A DNA stretch of 64,000 nucleotides from JASLCR01 sp964619585 (GTDB taxonomy: Bacteria; Patescibacteriota; Saccharimonadia; Saccharimonadales; Saccharimonadaceae): contig CAZUCO010000002.1 of assembly GCA_964619585.1 (NCBI GenBank), positions 128,390 through 192,389 of the forward strand, given 5' to 3'. A model generated the notes under the pieces. It was given only the letters and a program-made list of their open reading frames with translations. It had not been told where the DNA came from and did not search any database. How positions within the stretch are numbered: position 1 is the first letter of the stretch; every line of letters starts with the position of its first letter. Positions 41,647 through 49,528 of this stretch are shown in pieces. The translations under genes were made by a program, and so were the position numbers.

Positions 41647-42252
41647 ATGAGTCAGAAACTTGGGTTACGCGAACGCAAGAAACAACAGACACGAGATGCA
41701 CTTTTAGAGAGTGCAATGAAACTATTCACTGAAAAGGGTTACCGAGCTACATCAATCGAAGAAATTACTGGCAATGCTAACTACGCACCACGGACGTTTT
41801 TCTTGCATTTTTCCTCCAAGGAAGATATTCTTTTTCCGCACAACAAAGAGCTAATTGAAGATTTGAAAGAAGTATTTATGAATCGCGGCGATACCCCTGC
41901 TCTCGGTGCGTTTAAACAATGGCAACTTGAAGCGGTGGTGCCAAAGCTGACGGCGTATCGTGAATACGATGAAATGTCGCGCCAGCTTATGGCAAAATCA
42001 GAGTCGCTGCGTGCACGTCAAAAGATGGAAATAGACAAGATCGAAGACCTTCTTGCTCTTGAGCTTGCAAAAGACAGAGGCTCTGACCCGACGGATCTCA
42101 CATCACGAGTGATTGCTGCGACAACGATCGCTATCTTTACGGTACTCTATCGCTACGGTATGTCTGAACTCTCTCGTGAGGAGATTATTGCTGCAATCGA
42201 TGAGTCAATATTGTTTATCAAAAACGACCTTGTAACGCACGCCCTTAACTAG
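41647..42252 (+). CDS. TetR-family transcription regulator
   Basis: 201 aa. The N-terminal HTH is canonical: RERKKQQTRDALLESAMKLFTEKGYRATSIEEITGNANYAPRTFFLHFSSKEDILF. The C-terminal ligand domain (residues ~75-200) is all helical and ends with ELSREEIIAAIDESILFIKNDL, like the AcrR/MftR-type C-terminal domain. Ligand and targets unknown. The 97-base gap to the divergent ArsR gene holds an imperfect inverted repeat around TGCAGTGATTGCA, a possible shared operator. Confidence 0.92.
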   Translation: MSQKLGLRERKKQQTRDALLESAMKLFTEKGYRATSIEEITGNANYAPRTFFLHFSSKEDILFPHNKELIEDLKEVFMNRGDTPALGAFKQWQLEAVVPKLTAYREYDEMSRQLMAKSESLRARQKMEIDKIEDLLALELAKDRGSDPTDLTSRVIAATTIAIFTVLYRYGMSELSREEIIAAIDESILFIKNDLVTHALN

Positions 42253-42267
42253 GACGGCCTTGTATAG

Positions 42268-42822
42268 CTAGTTGACTTGCTTATTCAGAAAACGCGTCGC
42301 AAGGTAAAGTCCAGTAATTGTTTGACCGTCATTGATCTCGCCACGCTCAATCATCTCATCGATTTCTTCCAGCGAAACAAATTGTCCCTGGCTAATAAGA
42401 TCTTTGTCATCGGCCTCAATACTTTGTCCAAATGACAGATCTTCAGCTAAGTAGACTGCCATTTTTTCTGTCATAAGACCGTTGCATACTCGAGTCTTAC
42501 CAAGTAGGGTCCATTTATTAGCGGTGATGCCTGTTTCTTCGGTGAGTTCACGCTTTGACGCAGTTTCCGCTTCTTCACCTTCGCCACCGCCACCAGGAAG
42601 CTCCCAATTCCAAGACGAGTCAGGGTAGCTAAATGTATGGATAAGAAAGAGTTCACCACGGTCATTACGAACAACGACCATGACAGAATCTTTTGACTCC
42701 ATAAGCCCATAAATACCCTCAGATCCATCTGGTCTGAGGACTTTATCTTCTCGTATCTTGATCCATGGATTTTGATAAACGATCTTAGAGGCCAAAGTCT
42801 TCCACGGATTTTCACTAGACAT
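42268..42822 (-). CDS. NUDIX hydrolase, ADP-ribose pyrophosphatase-like
   Basis: 184 aa. Nudix box GGGGEGEEAETASKRELTEETGI matches GX5EX7REUXEEXGU. The N-terminal part (KTLASKIVYQNPWIKIREDKVLRPDGSEGIYGLMESKDSVMVVV) and the downstream position of a proline/glutamate loop recall the ADP-ribose/ADP-sugar pyrophosphatase branch. TATTAT lies six bases before the ATG on the minus strand (leaderless). It is convergent with tetR. Confidence 0.92.
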   Translation of the reverse strand: MSSENPWKTLASKIVYQNPWIKIREDKVLRPDGSEGIYGLMESKDSVMVVVRNDRGELFLIHTFSYPDSSWNWELPGGGGEGEEAETASKRELTEETGITANKWTLLGKTRVCNGLMTEKMAVYLAEDLSFGQSIEADDKDLISQGQFVSLEEIDEMIERGEINDGQTITGLYLATRFLNKQVN

Positions 42823-42844
42823 ATATCTATAATAGCAAAAATAG

Positions 42845-42877
42845 AACTATCCGACAGAGATCATCTATCGGATAGTT
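42845..42877 (-). terminator. Terminator of small basic protein gene
   Basis: Inverted repeat AACTATCCGA (42845-42854) and TCGGATAGTT (42868-42877). On the minus strand the hairpin is followed by CTATTTTTG, a partial T tract, 20 bases after the stop of the 34-aa gene. Confidence 0.7.
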
Positions 42878-42896
42878 GATAATGCATGTTAAGCGC

Positions 42897-43001
42897 CTAG
42901 GCGGCTTGCTTTGTTCGCGAATTTCTTTGATTGTTTGATTTCAGTTTTTTCTTTCGAGCTCGCTTTATATCGGCGCTATGACGATTTCTCTTTTTTGCCA
43001 T
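42897..43001 (-). CDS. Small highly basic protein, 34 aa
   Basis: Encodes MAKKRNRHSADIKRARKKKL followed by KSNNQRNSRTKQAA; roughly two fifths of the residues are Lys or Arg. It has a GAGGT ribosome site ten bases before the ATG and its own hairpin terminator, so it looks like a real one-gene transcript. No family recognised; the size and charge resemble small ribosome-associated or nucleic-acid-binding peptides. A TACAAT -10-like box at 43039-43034 on the minus strand would drive it. Confidence 0.65.
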   Translation of the reverse strand: MAKKRNRHSADIKRARKKKLKSNNQRNSRTKQAA

Positions 43002-43047
43002 GCTTATCTACCTCACTTTAGCTTTAGTGTTCTATTGTAGCGTAAAG

Positions 43048-43077
43048 TTGCTATTTTTACAATAATCATGGTATTAT
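43048..43077 (+). promoter_or_regulatory. Promoter for the ATC-start gene
   Basis: TTGCTA at 43048-43053, 18 bases, TATTAT at 43072-43077. It points to the 77-aa gene at 43154 with a leader of about 70 bases, and is back-to-back with the promoter of the small basic protein. Confidence 0.5.
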
Positions 43078-43153
43078 AGTGCATAAGCATGTGCTCACTT
43101 ACCTCATAATTTATCAAGGTACGCTGCTTCGTAAACCATAAAGGAGCAGGGAT

Positions 43154-43387
43154 ATCGATACACGAGCTACATCTTTCTCAAAGTCAGAACAAGGCGCTCT
43201 TATACGCAAAGAACTCATGAAGATGGCTAAGAGTGAGCAATATAACACTCGCACCATGTACTCAGTCTCTGATACGAATGGGCAGAGTTTTGTCGACAAG
43301 CACATGAAGTATATGAGCCAGTTTCCAAATCTTGATTACAATCAGTATGTTTCAAATTTGAAGTTGATGACCAAACGGGACGAATAG
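43154..43387 (+). CDS. Small conserved-looking protein with no standard start codon
   Basis: The open frame runs from a TAA before 43142 to TAG 43385-43387 and reads DTRATSFSKSEQGALIRKEL, then MKMAKSEQYNTRTMYSVSDT, then a C-terminal part with FVDKHMKYMSQFPNLDYNQYV; composition is protein-like throughout. A perfect AAAGGAG (43140-43146) stands seven bases before ATC 43154, but no ATG, GTG or TTG is in frame there. Either ATC is used as start, or translation starts at ATG 43217 (56 aa) without a ribosome site. Function unknown. Confidence 0.55.
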   Translation: MDTRATSFSKSEQGALIRKELMKMAKSEQYNTRTMYSVSDTNGQSFVDKHMKYMSQFPNLDYNQYVSNLKLMTKRDE

Positions 43388-43428
43388 GCGAAAATACACA
43401 TCGACACGTGACTTGGGTGTGCAATTTA

Positions 43429-43860
43429 TCAGTACCCTACTTCAAGGTAGAGGTCGCCTCCAACGATTCCTCGTCGAATAATCTGTTCAAAGTCATCAAT
43501 CACATCCTTCGGTAGAGTAGTTAGCTCAACCCAAACGAGCTCACTGCATTTCTCCGGCTCTGTATTTTTAAAGTCGTATTCCTTGTCGCGGATCACAAAA
43601 GCATATGCAACAGTTTCACCGGCATCTGTATTCCGAGCTGCAACTCCTGCGAACTCAAGATCTTCTGGCTCAACTATGACACCAAGTTCCTCGTTGATTT
43701 CTCGTATCATCGCCTGCAGGGGTGTCTCGCCAAGCTCTATATGACCACCAGGGGGACACAGGTATCCGTCCATCCACCCAGTGTTTATGCGCCTACCAAG
43801 TAAGAGCTTGAAGTCTTTGATTACAAATACATTAACAGTTGGAATAACAAGATGTCTCAT
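43429..43860 (-). CDS. NUDIX hydrolase, MutT-like
   Basis: 143 aa. Starts MRHLVIPTVNVFVIKDFKLLLGRR; the Nudix box is GGHIELGETPLQAMIREINEELGV, complete with the REx2EE glutamates. The short single-domain form is typical of MutT/house-cleaning (d)NTP hydrolases. The minus strand has TATGAT six bases before the ATG (leaderless). Confidence 0.92.
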   Translation of the reverse strand: MRHLVIPTVNVFVIKDFKLLLGRRINTGWMDGYLCPPGGHIELGETPLQAMIREINEELGVIVEPEDLEFAGVAARNTDAGETVAYAFVIRDKEYDFKNTEPEKCSELVWVELTTLPKDVIDDFEQIIRRGIVGGDLYLEVGY

Positions 43861-43937
43861 AGCTATATCATAGCAAGAAATGACTCTGCAAGCCTACATG
43901 ATTAATGGGCGGTGAAGAGCTGGTACAATAAAAACAT

Positions 43938-44360
43938 ATGAGTACCATCAAAACGCATGTGAATAATGCCAGTGTCGAGAACTTCATCAACTCGGTTGAC
44001 GGGGAGGTAAAAAAGGCAGACGCTTTCAAACTACTCAAACTCTACAAAAAGGTGACTAGTGAAGAGCCGAAAATGTGGGGCTCGAGCATGATTGGATTCG
44101 GCAGGTACCACTACAAATCAGAGCGTAGTCTACAAGAAGGGGACTGGCCACTGGCTGCCTTCTCTCCACGGAAGCAAAGTCTCACGCTTTATATCATGTC
44201 GGGGACTGGTGAGTATGATGACTTACTTGCCCGGCTAGGCAAGCATAAAACGAGTAAAGCCTGCCTGTATATCAACAAACTCAGTGATGTTGATATGGAC
44301 GTGCTTGAGCAGCTTGTATATCGTTCATATAATGATGCTGTGAAGGAACTTTTGCAATAA
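43938..44360 (+). CDS. DUF1801 domain protein
   Basis: 140 aa. Pattern ENFINSVDGEVKKADAFKLLKLYKKVTSEEPKMWGSSMIGFGRYHYKSERSLQEGDWPLAAFSPRKQSLTLYIMSG fits DUF1801 (a YdhG/SufE-like fold of unknown role), including the W(G)SSMIGFGRYHYKS segment. TACAAT at 43924-43929 precedes the ATG by eight bases (leaderless). No neighbour suggests a function. Confidence 0.88.
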   Translation: MSTIKTHVNNASVENFINSVDGEVKKADAFKLLKLYKKVTSEEPKMWGSSMIGFGRYHYKSERSLQEGDWPLAAFSPRKQSLTLYIMSGTGEYDDLLARLGKHKTSKACLYINKLSDVDMDVLEQLVYRSYNDAVKELLQ

Positions 44361-44401
44361 CCCATTAAGTCGTTCGTAACTCATAGATAGGCTTGGCATT
44401 A

Positions 44402-44818
44402 TTAATTGATGATTTCGCCTTTGATATTTGCAAGTCTCTCACGCCAGTCCTGAAGCTCCTCGCGCGAAAGCCTTGTCCAGTCGGTTACTTCACCAATAAC
44501 TTTTAAGGGCGCATCACTGCGGTATGATCGTGTCGGATTGCCAGGAAACTTTTTATCGGTGACATTTGGATCATTTTCGAACTCTCCAGTCGGCTCCACG
44601 ATATAAATCCGTGCATCACCGTCTCCTTTGGCAAGCTCGGCCGCAAGGCCAGCGCCATTGACCAGTGCAGTGAAGTAGATGTGATTCATTGTGACCTCTG
44701 GTCGGTAGTTTGATTTGAAACCAGCGGTCAATAGCTCCCCAATCTTTAGGTCTGCTCTTGTTCCATGGTAGAAAGGCCCATCGTCTAATTTTCCAGAGTT
44801 GTTAAGGATATCAGTCAT
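44402..44818 (-). CDS. arr: Rifampin ADP-ribosyltransferase Arr
   Basis: 138 aa, the full length of Arr. It transfers ADP-ribose from NAD+ to the C23 hydroxyl of rifamycins. Conserved FYHGTRADLKIGELLTAGFKSNYRPE, MNHIYFTALVNGAGLAAELAKGDGDARIYIVEPTGEFENDPNVTDKKFPGNPTRSYRS, the DW after GEVT, and the C-terminus LANIKGEIIN are all close to known Arr proteins. The H-Y-D catalytic set (His in FYHGT, Tyr in IYFTA, Asp in GEVTDW) is present. It starts in a four-base overlap with the upstream gene. Such genes often spread by transfer. Confidence 0.93.
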   Translation of the reverse strand: MTDILNNSGKLDDGPFYHGTRADLKIGELLTAGFKSNYRPEVTMNHIYFTALVNGAGLAAELAKGDGDARIYIVEPTGEFENDPNVTDKKFPGNPTRSYRSDAPLKVIGEVTDWTRLSREELQDWRERLANIKGEIIN

Positions 44819-45223
44819 ATCTTTATAGTCCTCTCGCTGGTTCTATTGCCGGCACCATCATATGATATCTCGTGTGCGGTTGGTGCACCCGGCATTCTCA
44901 TGATTTTTTTGGTGCGAAGTCCACTAACGGGACTATATTCGTAATGCCAGACATCATCTGCGATATACCAGCCGCCGTTGCCATCAGGTGAGTACATTCT
45001 ATTTTCGATAACACGTCCCGCATCATCATACGTAAACTTTTTGTGATGGATCTTTTGACCATCTTCATAAACATCAACTTGCTCGATAGCCCCCTGGGTG
45101 TTGATAATACAGTAGCAAGTACCGGCCAGGTAATAATCCATCAACCTCGTCTATGCCTGTTGGCTGACCTCTCGATGAGATGTCGAGTTTTTTATACCAC
45201 TTGCTAACATTCGGAGTACTCAT
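44815..45223 (-). pseudogene. RHS/YD-repeat-like small protein, probably frameshifted
   Basis: A 109-aa frame (45144-44815) reads IEQVDVYEDGQKIHHKKFTYDDAGRVIENRMYSPDGNGGWYIADDVWHYEYSP..., with YD-repeat-like strands, and ends four bases into arr. Its beginning has no ribosome site. A second frame starting ATG 45223 (MSTPNVSKWYKKLDISSRGQ, then PTGIDEVDG) looks coding for 27 residues and then runs out at 45074. The two join near 45140 with a one-base shift, giving a ~136-aa protein that would begin normally. I treat it as one gene broken by a frameshift, or using programmed frameshifting; a TTG/ATG start at 45144 is the alternative. Confidence 0.5.
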
Positions 45224-45238
45224 AATTCAAAGTATATT

Positions 45239-45358
45239 CTATAGATTAATCACGATGACTATAACTATAGTGATCAACACAAGGCCAACAATACTAACAG
45301 CAAACTGCGCGGCAAAGTGTCTGACGAAGCTCAGTAAAGCAGCTATTTGATTCTTCAT
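45239..45358 (-). CDS. Tiny membrane protein, 39 aa
   Basis: Encodes a short head (MKNQIAALLSFVRHFAAQ) and one long hydrophobic helix (VSIVGLVLITIVIVIVIN). TATACT is seven-eight bases before the ATG on the minus strand (TATACTTGTTATATG), consistent with a leaderless transcript. No family recognised. The hydrophobic pattern is regular, but the size leaves real doubt. Confidence 0.5.
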   Translation of the reverse strand: MKNQIAALLSFVRHFAAQFAVSIVGLVLITIVIVIVINL

Positions 45359-45393
45359 ATAACAAGTATAGCAGATGAACCAAGGTACTATAC

Positions 45394-45810
45394 TTAGCGG
45401 AGAGTCTTGATTCGCTCGGCAAGCATTTCTGCGATTTGAAGTTGTGCGAGGAACTGTTGGTGATCAGCATCAGTATGATAGGGGCTTGTAGCTGCAACCA
45501 CTTCCAGGCTAGGTATCGCCTTTACGATGGAGATTGAACTTGGCTGGCGCTCAAGGAGGCGTAGGCAAGTAAAGCGGGTGATGATCGGAGAAGGTCCAAA
45601 AAGACTAACATGATGCAGTTCACCTTCGTCCAGTGTAATCGGGTTTGATGTCACAAGATGCCTAGATTGATCCGCACCAAACAGACCCTCGCCTGGATAA
45701 TAGCGATCCTCAATGCTTTGTATACCCACTTTCCTTACAAGCTGTCGAGCCCTACGAGTAGCCTCTTTCCATGTCTTCGTATCGATAACTTCCGGGTGCT
45801 GTTCTGCCAT
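45394..45810 (-). CDS. Hypothetical protein, 138 aa
   Basis: Soluble, mixed alpha/beta; features include EATRRARQLVRKVGIQSIEDRYYPGEGLFG and a C-terminal helix (HQQFLAQLQIAEMLAERI). GGAGAAGA about six bases before the ATG is a good ribosome site. No family recognised. It lies 31 bases after the MOSC gene on the same strand, probably co-transcribed. Confidence 0.6.
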   Translation of the reverse strand: MAEQHPEVIDTKTWKEATRRARQLVRKVGIQSIEDRYYPGEGLFGADQSRHLVTSNPITLDEGELHHVSLFGPSPIITRFTCLRLLERQPSSISIVKAIPSLEVVAATSPYHTDADHQQFLAQLQIAEMLAERIKTLR

Positions 45811-45841
45811 ACTATCTTCTCCTTAGGCAAGTTTATATAAG

Positions 45842-46714
45842 TTAATTATCTAGTAGTATATTACGCTCTGGTGCACGTTCTATCACCTCGACAGTAGCAC
45901 CTACATGTATGCTTTGGCCTGGTTCAAAGACGTGCACAAGATTTTGCCCAAAGAATTCTCCGCGAGAGTCATTTACAGGATCAATACCACCGTGATGCTG
46001 ACGAAGGGCTGCCGTGACTGGTCGTTCTTTTGGTAGCTCACCGACAGCTTGGTCGATATTGGGCATTGGACAACGCGCACACGCTCGCACGACAAAGGCT
46101 CGTAAGCTGCCAATCCGAATCTCTCTCCAGTAGTCTTCGTCATATGCCGACGCACCCTCTACGATGATATTTGCTCGGAATCTATCGATTGATACCGGTT
46201 CTTCCAAGTTAGTATTCAGGTCATCGAGAGATTCCTTAGATACAAGAAGGATAGGGAAGCCGTCGGCGAAACCTGTCTGCGACACGGCACCTTCAACTTG
46301 GCACTCTGGCTTGATAGTCCGAGGTTGTTTGATCTGAACAAGCCGCACATCCTTTGCTAAGTAGTCACTAAAAAACTCGCTACCCTCGGGGACTTCAATA
46401 CCAGTTCCAACTTTCTTGAAGAGCTCTATATCAAACTCCTGAGCGTCTTCATCATATTCTGTATCAAGTAGCAGATCCCCATGATTGGGAGCAGTCGCCA
46501 GGATGCTGTCACGATCAAATTTGCAAAGAGCTGTTCGCACAAGAGCCAGCTCCGGGCTTGTTCGTTGCGTTATCATTTGACCACGGTTGCCAATCAGCAT
46601 AAATGAACGATCATATTTCAGTCCAAGTTCACCTAACTCGTGACTGCTATGGCTATATGGAGCACATGACTTGATAGGGTATACATTGATCCCTGAAACT
46701 CGTACTTCTGTCAT
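45842..46714 (-). CDS. MOSC domain-containing protein
   Basis: 290 aa. The N-terminal MOSC_N beta-barrel domain starts MTEVRVSGINVYPIKSCAP and includes LKYDRSFMLIGNRGQMITQRTSPELALV. The MOSC domain contains FRANIIVEGASAYDEDYWREIRIG and the conserved cysteine in VVRACARCPMPNID. In relatives (YcbX, mARC) this Cys binds the molybdenum cofactor and the enzyme reduces N-hydroxylated compounds. No Moco synthesis genes are in the window. Start 46714 chosen over 46732 because the family begins there. Confidence 0.9.
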   Translation of the reverse strand: MTEVRVSGINVYPIKSCAPYSHSSHELGELGLKYDRSFMLIGNRGQMITQRTSPELALVRTALCKFDRDSILATAPNHGDLLLDTEYDEDAQEFDIELFKKVGTGIEVPEGSEFFSDYLAKDVRLVQIKQPRTIKPECQVEGAVSQTGFADGFPILLVSKESLDDLNTNLEEPVSIDRFRANIIVEGASAYDEDYWREIRIGSLRAFVVRACARCPMPNIDQAVGELPKERPVTAALRQHHGGIDPVNDSRGEFFGQNLVHVFEPGQSIHVGATVEVIERAPERNILLDN

Positions 46715-46785
46715 GGCTCTAACTATATACAAGTGATGGTTAATCGGGAAGCGTAAGCTTTTTGGTGTACCGTTTTGTGCGAGAT

Positions 46786-47328
46786 TTAATAAGCTTCTAA
46801 TGATCTGATTTCGGATTCCAACGTTTTGGCGGCTTGTTCTATTTCAGAATTTGAGGTAGTTCTTGTGCAAAATTGCGTAGCTATTGTGAAATAGTATAGC
46901 TTGCCATCAATAATCTTTCCTTTGCTACCAAATATCTGCTTCATGGTTTTACCAGCATTTGGCCCCATTGTTTGCTTCTCTTCGGGATTTTCAAACCGCT
47001 GTATTATACCAAGCCATGGCGTACTGGGAGTTGTGCATTTCTTCGCTAGCTCTTCAATACTTATAATGTAGGCCGTTTGGTTTGAATTTAGCTTTAATGT
47101 ATATGCTGTGTTTGAGGAAAACCTGACTTTCCAGTCTTGAAGCTCCACGTAGTTGCGGGATGATTTAGTGGATGTATTTTCAATCGGTTGCGTGGTTTCT
47201 GGGTTGGATGTCGAGGGCTCATTTTGATTCAAATTCTTAAAAAGAACATAGGTGAGCACTCCACTGATCAAAATGATTAAGATTCCTATAAGGACTATGT
47301 GAACTGAGCCACCTTGTTTGTGCTTCAT
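46786..47328 (-). CDS. Single-pass exported protein of unknown function
   Basis: 180 aa: basic head, one membrane helix (VHIVLIGILIILISGVLTYVLF), a Ser/Thr/Pro/Asn-rich linker (residues ~35-57) and a soluble domain with two widely spaced Cys (AKKCTTP and TQFCTRT). The layout is a signal-anchored outer domain. No family recognised. It is downstream of tRNA-Arg on the same strand. Confidence 0.65.
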   Translation of the reverse strand: MKHKQGGSVHIVLIGILIILISGVLTYVLFKNLNQNEPSTSNPETTQPIENTSTKSSRNYVELQDWKVRFSSNTAYTLKLNSNQTAYIISIEELAKKCTTPSTPWLGIIQRFENPEEKQTMGPNAGKTMKQIFGSKGKIIDGKLYYFTIATQFCTRTTSNSEIEQAAKTLESEIRSLEAY

Positions 47329-47362
47329 TTAAACATACTATCATGTAAAGGCGTAAGCGTCA

Positions 47363-47439
47363 TGGTACCCCGGGCTGGGTTCGAACCAGCGACCTTAGGC
47401 TTAGAAGTCCTCTGCTCTATCCAGCTGAGCTACCGGGGC
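47363..47439 (-). tRNA. tRNA-Arg (anticodon TCT)
   Basis: Minus strand: GCCCCGG acceptor 5' strand, TAGCTCAGCTGGATAGAGC D-arm, anticodon loop CTTCTAA (TCT), T-arm CTGG-GTTCGAA..CCCAG, 3' strand CCGGGGT, A, encoded CCA. The first pair is G1:U72, a wobble, in otherwise perfect stems. Confidence 0.95.
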
Positions 47440-47514
47440 ACAAACAATATTATATAGTAAATCGGAGCCAGGCACAGTATCTGTTACGAAAAGATATCAA
47501 CAGAGAAGGCTTGG

Positions 47515-47904
47515 TCAGGCCTTTTTCTTGGCTTTGCCGATAGGGCCGAGATGTGTATGATGGAATCCCTCGGTGTGTTTGAGGCCCATACCGAGTGCTC
47601 GGTCGACAAAAATATGGAATAGCCAGATAGTCGCAACAAAGAGTTCCCAAGTTTGCCCACTGAGTATGAACAGAACTAGTAGGATAGCTGGTCCTACGAG
47701 ACTGTGACCTGCATTGTATACTAGTGCACCTGCTCTTGCGTTTTGTAAGTAGCCAAACATCGATATGTCGACAAGGGGGAAAAGTATAATCAGCCACCAC
47801 CAATCAAAATTAGCAACTGATACAAAAAATATTCCCGTCAGTACCGCCGCAAAAATATATTCGAGTCCAACCACACGCTTCATGATAAATGACTGTTTCT
47901 TCAT
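47515..47904 (-). CDS. DUF4260 family membrane protein
   Basis: 129 aa with four hydrophobic helices. Matches the DUF4260 pattern: RVVGLEYIFAAVLTGIFF, NARAGALVYNAGHSLVGPAILL, and the C-terminal motif RALGMGLKHTEGFHHTHLGPIGK, which is the family hallmark (YGLKY...F..THLG). The minus strand has TACAAT seven bases before ATG 47904, preferred over 47934. Function unknown. Confidence 0.88.
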   Translation of the reverse strand: MKKQSFIMKRVVGLEYIFAAVLTGIFFVSVANFDWWWLIILFPLVDISMFGYLQNARAGALVYNAGHSLVGPAILLVLFILSGQTWELFVATIWLFHIFVDRALGMGLKHTEGFHHTHLGPIGKAKKKA

Positions 47905-47966
47905 GCTTATGATTGTACTATGAAATGAAAGCAATATGAACTTTCTTAAATGTAGTCAGCAGGGCA

Positions 47967-48434
47967 TTAATCAGATTTGATCGACGACTGCCTATAGATT
48001 CCGTATGCAGACACAAGGCCGGAAGTAATGAGCGAAAAGGGATGAAGCACAAAAGCGTGTAGCAAGAGAAGTGGTAGAAATGTACAGCTGCCTTTTGTGC
48101 CGAAGAAGCCAGCGCAATACACCCCGAGCATATCTCTAGTCAGCTGGTATGTAAATAGTGCTACTATAACGAACGCAATCGCACTAAATATAACACTGAT
48201 AATAAGGATATCTTTGGGAATTACTGCGTTTCGCAGTAGTCGACGAGTAGTTATTGAAACAAATCCCAGTGTTGACACTGACCCGACCAACCCGAGAAGG
48301 TATACAAAACCATATTTATTGGTGGTTAATATACCGATTGAACCTACATACCGTAATGCTCCGAGTAATGCGAATATTCCAATGACGGAGAGAAGGCCGA
48401 TAATGATCCACTTGCCGAATTGCTTCAATTTCAT
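47967..48434 (-). CDS. Four-helix membrane protein of unknown function
   Basis: 155 aa with four hydrophobic helices. A loop of about 25 residues with three small residues and two Cys (YCAGFFGTKGSCTF) lies between helices three and four and may be a disulfide loop on the outside. TATAAT lies six bases before the ATG on the minus strand (leaderless). No family recognised. Confidence 0.68.
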   Translation of the reverse strand: MKLKQFGKWIIIGLLSVIGIFALLGALRYVGSIGILTTNKYGFVYLLGLVGSVSTLGFVSITTRRLLRNAVIPKDILIISVIFSAIAFVIVALFTYQLTRDMLGVYCAGFFGTKGSCTFLPLLLLHAFVLHPFSLITSGLVSAYGIYRQSSIKSD

Positions 48435-48490
48435 TTGTCAATTATAGCAAAAATAAAATAACCCTAAAGGTTATCGAAAGAGTACGTATT

Positions 48491-48565
48491 TGGTGCGGGC
48501 GGAGAGAATCGAACTCTCATCACTTGCTTGGAAGGCAGGTATATTAGCCATTATACGACGCCCGC
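48491..48565 (-). tRNA. tRNA-Gly (anticodon TCC)
   Basis: Minus strand: acceptor GCGGGCG/CGCCCGC, anticodon stem-loop TGCCTTCCAAGCA (TCC), T-arm GAGAG-TTCGATT-CTCTC, A and encoded CCA. Fully paired. Confidence 0.96.
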
Positions 48566-48748
48566 AATAAGAGAGATTATAACAGAAAGTATATGACCAG
48601 TGAAACCATCAGTCACTTTTCTTTATTCATACTGCCTCTACAGAAAAGAAATGAAGTATGAAAAAACAAGTAGCTCTAAGAAAAACCGACCATTTTTACC
48701 ATGACACTTATGCTTGCACGAGAACACATTCAGTAGAAGAATGAAATA

Positions 48749-49108
48749 ATGACAGAACTCAACAGACAATCTTCCTCTCCAGATCGGCCGCCCCTGACAG
48801 TGTCTCTGGGTGATCGGGACCACACCGTTGAACCAAGTAATACCGCACTCTATACGTACATGGGCCACTACGCTATGTATGATCATGTCTACCTTATTTT
48901 CGGTGAGACCAGTGGCACCGCAATATTTAAGGAATTCTACCCTGAGCCATTTTCGGTAATAAAAACTTACATAGAAGCTCATCGACTACCTCAACATATC
49001 AATCTCGTGAAACCGTTTGACGTAGATATGAAAGCTTTCGAGGAGACTCTGGAGTCACTTTCTAGAGATGAGCTAGATAGTGGTATACCAAAAGATTGGC
49101 AGATATAG
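48749..49108 (+). CDS. Hypothetical protein, 119 aa
   Basis: Soluble, acidic protein; PPLTVSLGDRDHTVEPSNTALYTYMGHYAMYDHVYLIFGETSGTAIFKEFYPEPFSVIKTYIEAHRLPQ suggests a compact alpha/beta domain rich in Tyr. No family recognised. It sits between two tRNA genes on the opposite strand and is followed after 57 bases by another unknown gene. The 183 bases before it contain no gene that I can support. Confidence 0.55.
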   Translation: MTELNRQSSSPDRPPLTVSLGDRDHTVEPSNTALYTYMGHYAMYDHVYLIFGETSGTAIFKEFYPEPFSVIKTYIEAHRLPQHINLVKPFDVDMKAFEETLESLSRDELDSGIPKDWQI

Positions 49109-49165
49109 CCGACACTTGAGTGTGATATCGTGCCGAGAGAGTGGGCCGTGCTAGAATATAAGCAT

Positions 49166-49522
49166 ATGCAGATTAGCCGATTTAGTAACAATATCTCGAG
49201 TGGTGATACGCACAGCAACGAGTATGCGGCTGGTACGGCGAGTGATCAGTCATTTGCTGAACGCAAACAGATAGAGAACAACCGGAAAACAGTCGGCGCC
49301 TACCAATTCTCGCAAATCGGACAAAACTTTCTACCTCGTGGCGAATATGTTCGACCCAAACCTCACCAACTCAGAGTAGCCGAACGCAAATCATCACGCC
49401 AAGAAATGAATGCCAACAGTGGTATAGTGCCCGAGCGACCAACCGGTGGTCCCACTACACGTCAGCAAATGAATGCAGGATTCCACGAGCCACCAGCCCG
49501 TAGCTACAACCCGTACGCTTAG
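49166..49522 (+). CDS. Hypothetical low-complexity protein, 118 aa
   Basis: Polar protein rich in Asn, Gln, Ser, Arg and Pro, probably disordered, with repeated short elements RQQMNAGF/RQEMNANSG. TAGAAT at 49152-49157, eight bases before ATG 49166, gives a leaderless start; an in-frame ATG at 49130 is possible. It has a good terminator right after its stop, which supports a real transcript. Function unknown. Confidence 0.55.
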   Translation: MQISRFSNNISSGDTHSNEYAAGTASDQSFAERKQIENNRKTVGAYQFSQIGQNFLPRGEYVRPKPHQLRVAERKSSRQEMNANSGIVPERPTGGPTTRQQMNAGFHEPPARSYNPYA

Positions 49523-49528
49523 CAAAAC

